Counted from the stretch's first letter, positions 1 to 5,216 are shown. The stretch: DNA of 7,842 nt from an uncultured Oscillospiraceae bacterium (GCA_900543705.1 UQSL01000082.1:1-7842), one strand, 5' to 3'. Numbers and translations are program-made. The notes: a model not told the origin generated them from the letters alone.

Positions 1-53
1 ATGCGTTCGAGAAATTCATAGGAACTATGGTTCATGTCATCAAGGTCAGGCAT
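1..53 (-). CDS. 5' end of an unrecognised protein, cut by the window edge
   Basis: Only the first 17 codons are inside the window, reading MPDLDDMNHSSYEFLER. The start is supported by a strong ribosome binding site: on the minus strand AAGGAGG (67-61) stands 7 nt before the ATG at 53. It is the next gene downstream of the interrupted sigma factor on the same strand, 76 nt after the sigma stop codon. The gap contains a sequence that could be its own ECF-type promoter (107-68), which would give a very short leader. A gene in this position after an ECF sigma factor is often an anti-sigma factor or a target gene, but 17 residues do not allow a family call, so the function is unknown. Confidence 0.6.
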   Translation of the reverse strand, partial: MPDLDDMNHSSYEFLER

Positions 54-67
54 TTTGAAACCTCCTT

Positions 68-107
68 GTCATAATAGTGTCTGGTAAACTAAAAAAGCGG
101 ACAAAAA
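68..107 (-). promoter_or_regulatory. Left copy of the outward-facing 40-bp inverted repeat; candidate ECF promoter
   Basis: Read on the minus strand it has TGTCCG (103-98), 16 nt, then GACACT (81-76) and TTAT. The same blocks with the same spacing appear in the right copy at 743-782 (34 of 40 bases identical, no gaps; four of the six mismatches lie inside the spacer). It ends just before the ribosome binding site of the gene starting at 53, which suits a promoter with a short leader. The alternative is one terminal inverted repeat of a small mobile unit carrying the sigma gene. Confidence 0.5.
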
Positions 108-129
108 GTTGAAAAAATTTTTAGCAGTT

Positions 130-378
130 TTAACTTCTGCCTTTCTCCAGCTTTTTACGCAATTCTTTCTTTGCACGGTTCACTCGTTTTCGACAAGCCT
201 CCGCGGAAACGCCCAATTCCTCCGCAATTTCAGAATATGTATGTTGTTCTACCGAAGAGAGCCGGAGCAAGTGTAAGTCTTCTGCGGATACGATACCCCT
301 ATATTCAAACTCAACATCCGGCTCGTCCTCGTGGCTCCCCAATTCCTCAATAGGTGTTCCCTCGTCATCAGTCGGCAC
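130..378 (-). CDS. Sigma factor C-terminal part (region 4 helix-turn-helix)
   Basis: The frame after the TGA carries an acidic linker (about residues 1-28) followed by sigma region 4. The helix-turn-helix is about residues 48-77, with SEIAEELGVSAEACRKRVNR and a basic C-terminal helix ending in KKELRKKLEKGRS. Region 4 recognises the -35 element. The only possible separate start I see is GTG at 378; upstream of it there is just a weak purine stretch (AAGAACGG), so independent initiation looks poor. The frame is identical to that of the upstream half. Confidence 0.6.
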   Translation of the reverse strand: MPTDDEGTPIEELGSHEDEPDVEFEYRGIVSAEDLHLLRLSSVEQHTYSEIAEELGVSAEACRKRVNRAKKELRKKLEKGRS

Positions 379-405
379 AATTGCAAACCGTTCTTGACTT
401 CGCTG

Positions 406-621
406 TCAATTCCGTACAACGTTATAGACGATTTTCCGCAGCCATGTTTTGGGGTATTCCACTTGCTCCGGATTGTCCGTTTCCATCACAATGCGGAATG
501 TCTCCTGCACGATTTCCTCCGCCGCGTCAGGAGTATCCAGCAGACAGGCAGCATGAAACAGAAGTTTTGAGTATTGCCGATACCATTGCTCAACAAGCAT
601 TCTCTTTTGATTGACATCCAC
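406..621 (-). CDS. Sigma factor N-terminal part (region 2)
   Basis: The 71-aa product before the TGA contains a recognisable sigma region 2: the helix around LLFHAACLLDTPDAAEEIVQ, the typical EEIVQETF core-binding segment (about residues 34-41), and the PKTWLRKIVYNVVRN segment that in ECF factors binds the -10 element and leads into the linker. It begins at GTG 621 with a good ribosome binding site (GGGAGG). If made alone it could bind core RNA polymerase but would lack -35 recognition. Two-polypeptide sigma factors exist (SigO/RsoA of Bacillus subtilis divide regions 4 and 2), so a working split cannot be excluded, though a fresh nonsense mutation is simpler. Confidence 0.65.
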   Translation of the reverse strand: MDVNQKRMLVEQWYRQYSKLLFHAACLLDTPDAAEEIVQETFRIVMETDNPEQVEYPKTWLRKIVYNVVRN

Positions 622-665
622 AGGGATTGCCTCCCATCCGCAGAATTCTCAATTATTTCTACATT

Positions 666-721
666 TAATATAACAATAAAAGTACCCAATGTATAATATA
701 ACAATAAAAGTACCCAATGTA
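666..721. repeat. Two perfect tandem copies of a 28-bp AT-rich unit
   Basis: Copies at 666-693 and 694-721 are identical. They sit about 45 nt upstream of the sigma start codon. On the minus strand each unit reads TACATT, 17 nt, TATTA plus the next base, so each could act as a weak sigma-A-type promoter. A duplicated operator is equally possible. The predicted start site from the proximal unit would give a sigma leader of roughly 35-40 nt. Confidence 0.8.
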
Positions 722-742
722 AAAAAACAATATATTTTAAAA

Positions 743-782
743 TTTTTGTCCGCTTTTTAGGTTTTACAGACACTGTTATTAC
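743..782 (+). promoter_or_regulatory. Right copy of the outward-facing 40-bp inverted repeat; candidate ECF promoter
   Basis: On the plus strand it has TGTCCG (747-752), a 16-nt spacer, then GACACT (769-774) and GTTATTAC. It faces the secreted-protein gene at 934 and mirrors the copy at 68-107. The conservation of two short blocks around a variable spacer is the pattern expected for -35 and -10 elements read by one ECF sigma factor. Beyond the repeat the two copies stay loosely similar for about 6 more bases, so the boundary is not sharp. Confidence 0.5.
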
Positions 783-933
783 GAAGAGCAATTGAAACCG
801 ATGATCCCATACCACCGGGGGTACGAAAGGAGCGGTTCGATGCAGTAAAAAAAGAGCAGTTGGTGGAAAGCCACAGGAGAACCATTTTCAGCTTCACGCG
901 ATATCCTTTACAGATGAAAGAAAGAGGTATACG
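783..933 (+). other. Leader of the secreted-protein gene, possibly with a short upstream ORF or gene remnant
   Basis: Between the candidate promoter and the gene at 934 lie about 150 nt. ATG 801 opens a 15-codon frame ending at 848. A second ATG at 840 in that frame follows AAAGGAG and is stopped after two codons. Another frame is open without a start from at least 776 to the TGA at 940 and contains polar, protein-like sequence (for example RKERFDAVKKEQLVESHRR), which may be the tail of a decayed gene. I cannot identify it, and neither short frame has firm support. Confidence 0.3.
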
Positions 934-1827
934 ATGGTGACAAAGAAACTGGCAAGTTTAGCTTTGGCACTGGTCATGTGCCTGTCCCTGTGTGTCCCGG
1001 TGCTGGCGACTGAACAGCAGATCGGATATTCTGATTCATGTATGCTTGAGCGCGGGTATATGCTTTCAAGCAAAATTCTGGATAATGGGCATCTTTTAGT
1101 TTCATTGTCTAAAGATGGTACTCTGCTTGAATCAACTGAAACTGATTATGAAAACCAAACCCTGATTACCGTTAGTTACAGCAACACAACACGAGCTGCA
1201 TCGACTCAAGTAATTACTTTTGAGAGTTTTATGGGAAATAGTGCTCTTGATCAAAACAACCTCTCTGAAAATCCTAGTACCTTAGCCGTTAGGGCATACA
1301 GTCACTTTGCCGACGTTTCTTTTCGCTCACAAATTGGCACCGACTTTTTCTTTACTCCAACAGCTCAAGTTTTTGTTCGGACCAATACACCGGGTGATTT
1401 AGTCGTACAAAAAGTGCAAGTTAGCTCTCTTGGAAACAGTGTGACGCAAGTTGTTTCTTCATTTTCTGTTGTGTTGGGCGTGGTCTTTCCTGAATTATCC
1501 ATGGTAAAATCTTTTCTGATTGCATTGGGTATTCTTATTGGCGGTAATGCAGTCAGTCAATCTGTTGATTATGCGGATCTTGAAAGCCGCCGATATGGAG
1601 AAAGCCTCCGGGCAACTTATAATAACCGTAGTGTTGATTACGTCGAAGGTGCCCGTATCGTTGCGTCCGGAGCAGCAAGTAATGGGAAATATGCTAATCA
1701 GACATTTTATGATGGTATGTGTTCGTATAATATTTTGAGTGGAAATCTTGCGCAAGGTCAACAAATTTTCAACAGCTTCTTTAGTGGCTACGGGACGTGC
1801 AGAAGTATGACCGTTACCGCTGTCTGA
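934..1827 (+). CDS. Secreted 297-aa protein with a hydrophobic hairpin-like segment, function unknown
   Basis: The N-terminus is a clear Sec signal peptide: basic MVTKK, hydrophobic core to about residue 22, and a likely cut after VLA at residue 25. The mature protein is rich in Ser, Thr and Asn and of beta-like character to about residue 165. A hydrophobic stretch at about 173-210 could form two short membrane-spanning segments split by PELSM, and a soluble C-terminal domain of about 85 residues follows. Cysteines at 36, 263 and 289 remain after cleavage. A secreted protein with a central amphiphilic hairpin resembles pore-forming toxins or bacteriocins in layout only; I recognise no family. 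The start is ATG 934 with a modest AGAGG site. A membrane protein gene follows 44 nt later, probably in the same operon. Reading from the candidate ECF promoter at 743-782 would place it under the neighbouring sigma factor. Confidence 0.8.
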   Translation: MVTKKLASLALALVMCLSLCVPVLATEQQIGYSDSCMLERGYMLSSKILDNGHLLVSLSKDGTLLESTETDYENQTLITVSYSNTTRAASTQVITFESFMGNSALDQNNLSENPSTLAVRAYSHFADVSFRSQIGTDFFFTPTAQVFVRTNTPGDLVVQKVQVSSLGNSVTQVVSSFSVVLGVVFPELSMVKSFLIALGILIGGNAVSQSVDYADLESRRYGESLRATYNNRSVDYVEGARIVASGAASNGKYANQTFYDGMCSYNILSGNLAQGQQIFNSFFSGYGTCRSMTVTAV

Positions 1828-1871
1828 CCGCTATCAAACCAGTATTTTGATTCAAAGTGGAGGGCTGTTAT

Positions 1872-2297
1872 ATGAATCGTTTCCGCCGCTGGCTTTGGCT
1901 TATTCTGATTTTTGTTGGAATTGTACTGTTTCTTTTGTGGTATCATCCAATTTTGGAAAGCGGCATTCCGAAAGATGCCTCAAACTGGGTGGAGAAGCAA
2001 ACAGGGGCCGATTTTCAAGGATTCTCTTTGATGGAAACGCGACAATATGCACCCTTTCTGCTTCTTCTGGGCCACGGCAACAGCGGCGAATCCGCATATC
2101 TGCTGTCTTATGAACAGATTCTGTTTCTCCCTATTTACCGACGCTATATGCTGGTCAGCAACGCAGAGCGGGTATCCACAGGCATCGGTCTTCAGCCCTA
2201 CGCCTATTCTCGTCTGGAGGCGATGCTTACGCCGCCCTACGACAAAATTCTGGTGCGGGTATGGGATACGGATGGAAGCGTTTCTCTGGTCCCTTAG
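1872..2297 (+). CDS. Small single-pass membrane protein, function unknown
   Basis: The preferred start is ATG 1872, with GGAGGG (1859-1864) 7 nt before it; an in-frame GTG at 1857 overlaps this site and is less likely. The 141-aa product has a basic start (MNRFRRW), one strong transmembrane helix at about residues 7-24, and then an extracytoplasmic or peripheral domain of about 115 residues with a second moderately hydrophobic patch (APFLLLLGHG). There is no lipobox. It follows the secreted protein by 44 nt on the same strand, so the two are probably co-transcribed. By position it could be a partner or immunity-type protein for the secreted product, but nothing in its sequence proves this. 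No family recognised. Confidence 0.7.
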   Translation: MNRFRRWLWLILIFVGIVLFLLWYHPILESGIPKDASNWVEKQTGADFQGFSLMETRQYAPFLLLLGHGNSGESAYLLSYEQILFLPIYRRYMLVSNAERVSTGIGLQPYAYSRLEAMLTPPYDKILVRVWDTDGSVSLVP

Positions 2298-2303
2298 TGC
2301 AAA

Positions 2304-2348
2304 GAGCGTGTTGCTCAAATACGGAAGGTCAGGAAAGCATTCCTTCCG
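2304..2348 (+). other. Hairpins after the membrane protein gene
   Basis: GAGC/GCTC (2304-2316) and a 7-bp perfect stem CGGAAGG/CCTTCCG (2322-2328 with 2342-2348, 13-nt loop) follow the stop codon. Neither has a T-tract, so they are weak terminator candidates; the 28-bp palindrome at 2375 lies just downstream and may do that job. Confidence 0.3.
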
Positions 2349-2374
2349 GTTGCCGCTCAACTGAATTCAGCACA

Positions 2375-2402
2375 AAGGGACAGAGCCGCGGCTCTGTCCC
2401 TT
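2375..2402. terminator. Perfect 28-bp palindrome, possible bidirectional terminator (repeat copy 1)
   Basis: Two 14-nt arms, AAGGGACAGAGCCG and its exact reverse complement, meet with no spacer. The stem is GC-rich in the middle and followed by TTATTCT rather than a clean T-tract. It lies downstream of the membrane protein gene and could end its transcript. Confidence 0.45.
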
Positions 2403-2588
2403 ATTCTGCCCGCAGGAGCAATGGCAGACTAGTAGCTTTCGGTCCTTCGTCCGACCCATAATAATCACGATGTGAGATTCACTTTTAAACAGGGCGGAAT
2501 CTCTAGGCTGAGCGGTGTTTTTGCCTCTTTCGCCGACTTGCACTTTAGTGCAAGCCCCGGGAAACACGCAAATGGCAAGCAGGGCAAG
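2375..2588. repeat. 214-bp dispersed repeat, copy 1
   Basis: This stretch is identical over 214 bases to 3495-3708 (direct orientation, offset 1120). It opens with a perfect 28-bp palindrome and includes a second hairpin, CTTGCAC-TTTA-GTGCAAG, near its 3' part. The minus strand is open in one frame over its length, but the same translation appears in both copies with different ends, so I treat it as non-coding. No transposase, inverted ends or target duplication is visible. It may be a MITE-like or small structured-RNA repeat. Position after a stop codon suits a role in transcription termination. Confidence 0.85.
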
Positions 2589-2874
2589 CAACAAAAGAAA
2601 GGGAGTCTATCGTATTACAAGTCCCGGAAATATACCTCCGATTTTGAGGAATTGATTTGGATTAGCAGAATAGCAAGCGAGAACAAGGCCATGGTTTATG
2701 TGAAAAAAGGTAAGAGCCATAATCAAATGACTTGTGTCTTGTGTTGCTAAAAGCGGTTATTAGTTTTAGTCACAATTCATTATGCTACCATCTCTTAAAA
2801 GATATTTCTTTTTATATCCACAGTCCATCCTCTCAGGTTTCGCACTAACTGCATAAGCAGCGATGGAGGATCCT
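2589..2874. other. Intergenic stretch between repeat copy 1 and the third membrane-anchored gene
   Basis: No convincing gene. A frame stays open on the plus strand to a stop at 2748-2750 but enters from inside the repeat and has no ribosome binding site, so it may be a remnant. At 2754-2784 the sequence resembles the candidate ECF promoter spacer and -10 block (CG-TT-TTAG-TTTTA followed by CAC), about 90 nt before the next gene, but it lacks the TGTCCG block. Confidence 0.3.
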
Positions 2875-3417
2875 ATGAAAAAAACAACTACAAAAACTGC
2901 AATTGCAGCAATCATAATATTCCTCTGCCTATCGTGGATATTCCTGATCCACACCGCTATAGACGCCGCCGATCCATCGACACAGGATCTGGATGATTAC
3001 CCCTCCGTTCTTCAGTCCTTAAAATATCCGGGAACCTCTGCTTTGGCTCTTTTCCCCGATGAGATTCCGGAGTCCGCTGAGAAAGTACATTTTGCCTATA
3101 ACTCTGACATGGGTGGCACGTCTCTGTGCCTGAAGTACCAGACGAATCTTGACTCCGTTCAAGCGTATCAGCAAGCGGCTGCACAGAGGGCTGTTTGGTC
3201 CGGCGCTCCCACTCAGGCAGACGCAAAATCCGTGGGGGTTTATGCGGAATCCTTGGCTGTTTTTGACTATGCTAAAAACGGATTACCATCTGATTTGATG
3301 GTCTATGTAATCTATCAAAAGCCCTATCGAGAAAGCGACTGGAACCACGGTGAAATCAGTATGGTTGGAATCAGTGCTGATTCCTCTGAATTGCTATTTA
3401 TGTTTGAGGATTGGTAA
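2875..3417 (+). CDS. Membrane-anchored or secreted 180-aa protein, function unknown
   Basis: ATG 2875 is preferred over the in-frame ATG 2863 because GGAGG (2865-2869) precedes it at 5 nt and the product then starts with a normal signal or anchor (MKKTTTK, hydrophobic segment at about residues 8-28). No lipobox is present; cleavage near AIDAADPS is possible but uncertain. The rest is a compact extracytoplasmic domain of about 145 residues with a YPGTSALALFPDEIP segment, a GGTSLCLKYQT strand, and a C-terminal half that looks alpha/beta. I recognise no family. It shares its architecture (one N-terminal membrane segment, small outside domain) with the gene at 1872. It is bracketed by the two 214-bp repeats, with no neighbour between them. 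Confidence 0.75.
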   Translation: MKKTTTKTAIAAIIIFLCLSWIFLIHTAIDAADPSTQDLDDYPSVLQSLKYPGTSALALFPDEIPESAEKVHFAYNSDMGGTSLCLKYQTNLDSVQAYQQAAAQRAVWSGAPTQADAKSVGVYAESLAVFDYAKNGLPSDLMVYVIYQKPYRESDWNHGEISMVGISADSSELLFMFEDW

Positions 3418-3494
3418 AGTAAGCCGATACAACGAATTTTAATCAGAACATATGGGCGGTTCTCGCGCCTGAACGCAAACCCAACCCACCCCAT

Positions 3495-3522
3495 AAGGGA
3501 CAGAGCCGCGGCTCTGTCCCTT
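3495..3522. terminator. Perfect 28-bp palindrome, possible bidirectional terminator (repeat copy 2)
   Basis: Same 14-nt arms as in copy 1. It lies about 80 nt after the stop of the gene at 2875 and beyond the end of the leftward repressor gene, so it could separate the two converging transcripts. Confidence 0.45.
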
Positions 3523-3708
3523 ATTCTGCCCGCAGGAGCAATGGCAGACTAGTAGCTTTCGGTCCTTCGTCCGACCCATAATAATCACGATGTGAGATTC
3601 ACTTTTAAACAGGGCGGAATCTCTAGGCTGAGCGGTGTTTTTGCCTCTTTCGCCGACTTGCACTTTAGTGCAAGCCCCGGGAAACACGCAAATGGCAAGC
3701 AGGGCAAG
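3495..3708. repeat. 214-bp dispersed repeat, copy 2
   Basis: Identical to 2375-2588. The flanks of the two copies share nothing clear on either side, so the exact match ends sharply. The 77 bases between the preceding stop codon and this copy hold no gene. Visible base composition changes here: sequence to the right is distinctly GC-richer, which makes this copy a plausible junction between two acquired segments. Confidence 0.85.
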
Positions 3709-3730
3709 TGTGGCCAATTTACCACGCAGC

Positions 3731-4093
3731 TTATCTTCCTACGTGTTTGCAGAGTGCTTCGAAGGTCTTTTCGCTGATGTCGTGCTCAATTTTGCAGGCG
3801 TCCTTCCGTGCGGTTTCCTCGTCTACGCCAAGACAAATCAGATACTCGGTCAGCAACTTATGCCGGGTGTACATCCGCTGGGCGATTTCCATGCCGGTCT
3901 CGGTGAGGGTGATGTGGCTGTCGCTGTTCATGGTAATATAGCCGCCCTCCCGCAGGCGTTTCGTGGCATAGCTGACGGAGGGCTTGGTCACGCCCAACTG
4001 TTCCGCCACATCAAGAGAACGGATATAGCCGTGCTTCTCCTGCATCATCAGCATGGCTTCCAGATAGTCTTCGGAGGCTCTGTGTATCGTCAT
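3731..4093 (-). CDS. DtxR/MntR-family metal-dependent transcriptional repressor
   Basis: The 120-aa product matches the short MntR-type layout. A winged helix-turn-helix is at about residues 1-70 (RSLDVAEQLGVTKPSVSYAT as recognition region, wing near NSDSHITLTETG), and a dimerisation/metal domain runs to the end. Metal ligands align as Asp9, Glu12, His78, Cys100, Glu103 and His104. The last group, DACKIEHDIS, has Cys where Bacillus subtilis MntR has Glu99, as in DtxR Cys102. There is no C-terminal SH3-like domain. I choose ATG 4093 because MTIHRASEDYLEAM is the usual family start; a TTG at 4108 would add five residues, and neither has a strong ribosome binding site. When loaded with Fe(II) or Mn(II) it should repress by binding palindromes; such boxes fill the divergent region, one over its own upstream region, implying autoregulation. 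Family certain, metal uncertain. Confidence 0.92.
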   Translation of the reverse strand: MTIHRASEDYLEAMLMMQEKHGYIRSLDVAEQLGVTKPSVSYATKRLREGGYITMNSDSHITLTETGMEIAQRMYTRHKLLTEYLICLGVDEETARKDACKIEHDISEKTFEALCKHVGR

Positions 4094-4130
4094 GGCAAGC
4101 TGCACCAACTTTCAGTCTTTAATAGGTACA

Positions 4131-4148
4131 GGTTAACATACTCTAACC
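4131..4148. promoter_or_regulatory. Candidate repressor box 1, upstream of the repressor gene
   Basis: GGTTAA-N6-CTAACC, one mismatch from the symmetric form. It lies about 40-55 nt before the repressor start, overlapping a possible minus-strand -10 (TATGTT), which suits autoregulation. Confidence 0.6.
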
Positions 4149-4185
4149 AAATTTTCAAGCAGCAAAGAAAATGGAAAAATAAGCC

Positions 4186-4214
4186 TTGACATTTTTGGTT
4201 AGGGTAGTTAAACT
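4186..4214 (+). promoter_or_regulatory. Sigma-A-type promoter of the methyltransferase operon, with box 2
   Basis: TTGACA (4186-4191), 17-nt spacer, TAAACT (4209-4214): a perfect -35 with a fair -10. A GGTTAG half-box (4197-4202) sits in the spacer and its degenerate partner falls on the -10, so a bound repressor would block RNA polymerase. Confidence 0.65.
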
Positions 4215-4221
4215 AAAAGAC

Positions 4222-4239
4222 GGTTAGATATTACTAACC
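4222..4239. promoter_or_regulatory. Candidate repressor box 3, perfect palindrome at the transcription start
   Basis: GGTTAG-ATATTA-CTAACC with exact 6-bp arms. It begins about 7 nt after the -10 element and would cover the transcription start. The arms equal the half-site of the DtxR/IdeR iron box, but the two halves are farther apart here. Confidence 0.7.
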
Positions 4240-4255
4240 AATTATTTTTCTGTCT

Positions 4256-4273
4256 GGTTAGTTTATACTAATC
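4256..4273. promoter_or_regulatory. Candidate repressor box 4
   Basis: GGTTAG-TTTATA-CTAATC, one mismatch. It overlaps TATACT (4264-4269), which could be a second -10 but has no good -35. The 34-nt steps from box 3 and from box 2 region put the sites about three helical turns apart. Confidence 0.55.
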
Positions 4274-4290
4274 TGCAAGAATATAGGTGG

Positions 4291-4404
4291 ATGGAGTCGC
4301 GCCTCGGATCCGGCTATTGCGCATACAAGCGGAGTGCAAACCACTGTATTTCATTTCCACCATCGAAAAAAATAAGGCTTTACGCTATGGAGGCAAGAGG
4401 ATGA
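4291..4404 (+). other. Possible 37-codon leader ORF overlapping the methyltransferase start
   Basis: ATG 4291 opens a frame whose TGA stop overlaps the next ATG as ATGA (4401-4404), a layout used for translational coupling. Its AGGTGG lies directly against the start codon, which is too close for good initiation, so it is only a candidate. The peptide is not recognisable. Confidence 0.25.
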
Positions 4405-5210
4405 AACAATTATCGCAGACGCAGTTAAAACCGGAGTATTCCAACTGGGTTTCCAAATGGATACCCATTACGGGAGGCATAGCAACTGTCCTGCTCGCGG
4501 CGGGCTCGGTCACCGTTTTCAGGCTGACCAAGCAAACGACATGGCTTGGTCTGGCGCTGATCGTGCTGGCGGTTATCGCCTGCGTGGTTACCCTCTACAT
4601 GTTCATTGCCCGGGGAATCCTTTCCTATCATGGCGGCGGCGTTCAGGGTAAGGTTCTGGACGGCGTGCTGTCCCAATTGGAGGCGCTGGGCTGGGACGGC
4701 AAGGGAAAGCTGCTGGACATCGGCTGCGGCAGCGGAGCGATGAGTATCAAAGCCGCGAAGAAATTTCCCGATGTGGTTGTCACCGGCATGGACTATTGGG
4801 GTGCGGGCTGGGATTACAGCAAAACTCTCTGCGAGAGCAATGCCAAGATTGAGGGCGTCGCGGAGCGGATCACCTTTCAAAAGGGAGATGCCGCGAAACT
4901 TGATTTTTCAGATGGGACCTTTGACGCAGCCATCAGCAATTTTGTGTTCCACGAGGTCATGAGCCAGCCGGACAAGTTTGCGCTGGTACGGGAGGCGCTG
5001 CGTGTAGTAAAACCCGGCGGATATTTTGTTTTTGAGGATATATTTTTCGCAAAGAGTCATTACGGGGATATTCATAAATTTGTCAAGGCATTGGAGCCTT
5101 ACACCGCAGAGGTTCATTTTTTGGATATGCGCCGCCCGGACTATGCACCGGTACTTCTGAACACGCCGTTGATTTTGGGGCAGATGGGTATCATCTGCGG
5201 CAGAAAATGA
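4401..5210 (+). CDS. Membrane-anchored class I SAM-dependent methyltransferase
   Basis: The 269-aa product begins at ATG 4401 behind GGAGG (4389-4393) with 7 nt spacing. Two N-terminal transmembrane helices (about residues 22-41 and 48-70) anchor a Rossmann-fold methyltransferase in the membrane. Motif I is LLDIGCGSGAMS (104-115), the acidic ribose-binding residue is Asp131 in VTGMDYWG, then come GDAAKLDF, FDAAISNFVFHEV and the post-motif RVVKPGGYFVFED. The substrate cannot be told from sequence; a lipid, quinone-like molecule or small metabolite would suit membrane attachment. It is the first gene after the metal-boxed promoter, so it is probably repressed by the neighbouring DtxR/MntR protein and expressed when its metal is scarce. 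Fold confident, substrate unknown. Confidence 0.9.
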   Translation: MKQLSQTQLKPEYSNWVSKWIPITGGIATVLLAAGSVTVFRLTKQTTWLGLALIVLAVIACVVTLYMFIARGILSYHGGGVQGKVLDGVLSQLEALGWDGKGKLLDIGCGSGAMSIKAAKKFPDVVVTGMDYWGAGWDYSKTLCESNAKIEGVAERITFQKGDAAKLDFSDGTFDAAISNFVFHEVMSQPDKFALVREALRVVKPGGYFVFEDIFFAKSHYGDIHKFVKALEPYTAEVHFLDMRRPDYAPVLLNTPLILGQMGIICGRK

Positions 5211-5216
5211 GGAATC

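Larger units (their letters stand above)
130..621 (-). pseudogene. ECF-type sigma-70 factor interrupted by an in-frame TGA
   Basis: Read through one TGA at 408-406, this is a 163-codon frame, the normal length of an ECF sigma factor (regions 2 and 4 only). Such factors direct RNA polymerase to a small set of stress, envelope or toxin promoters. Region 2 lies in the N-terminal half and a region 4 helix-turn-helix near the C-terminus. The 9 codons between the TGA and the next possible start (GTG at 378) continue in the same frame with plausible linker sequence, so there is no frameshift: a single transition (from TGG or CGA) explains the break. It starts at GTG 621 behind GGGAGG with 8 nt spacing. 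Either it is a recent pseudogene, a sequencing error, or the two halves are made separately. Sigma identity is firm; loss of function is inferred. Confidence 0.8.

Noticed and set aside
666..721. CRISPR-like repeat
   Set aside because: Only two directly adjacent copies with no spacers between them.
769..782. TTTACA-like and GTTATTA bases as a TcdR/BotR-type toxin promoter
   Set aside because: The two elements would be only a few bases apart, far short of the roughly 16-17 nt needed; the TGTCCG-N16-GACACT reading explains the conserved blocks better.
776..940. Start-less open frame before the secreted-protein gene
   Set aside because: It looks protein-like but has no start codon or recognised family, so it is mentioned only as part of the leader.
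2367..2594. Minus-strand 75-aa frame across repeat copy 1, also present in copy 2
   Set aside because: The frame follows the repeat, changes its ends with each copy's flanks, and has no ribosome binding site. Its persistence is explained by exact duplication.
2766..2954. Minus-strand 62-aa frame with a hydrophobic stretch
   Set aside because: It is antisense to the signal segment of the gene at 2875; a hydrophobic sense stretch can yield one on the other strand, and no ribosome binding site is seen.
3635..4189. Plus-strand 184-aa frame
   Set aside because: It is antisense to the DtxR/MntR gene and starts inside the repeat; no plausible domain.
4287..4400. N-terminal extension of the methyltransferase from GTG 4287
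   Set aside because: ATG 4401 has a proper GGAGG site and the product then starts with a normal membrane anchor; the extension has no ribosome binding site.
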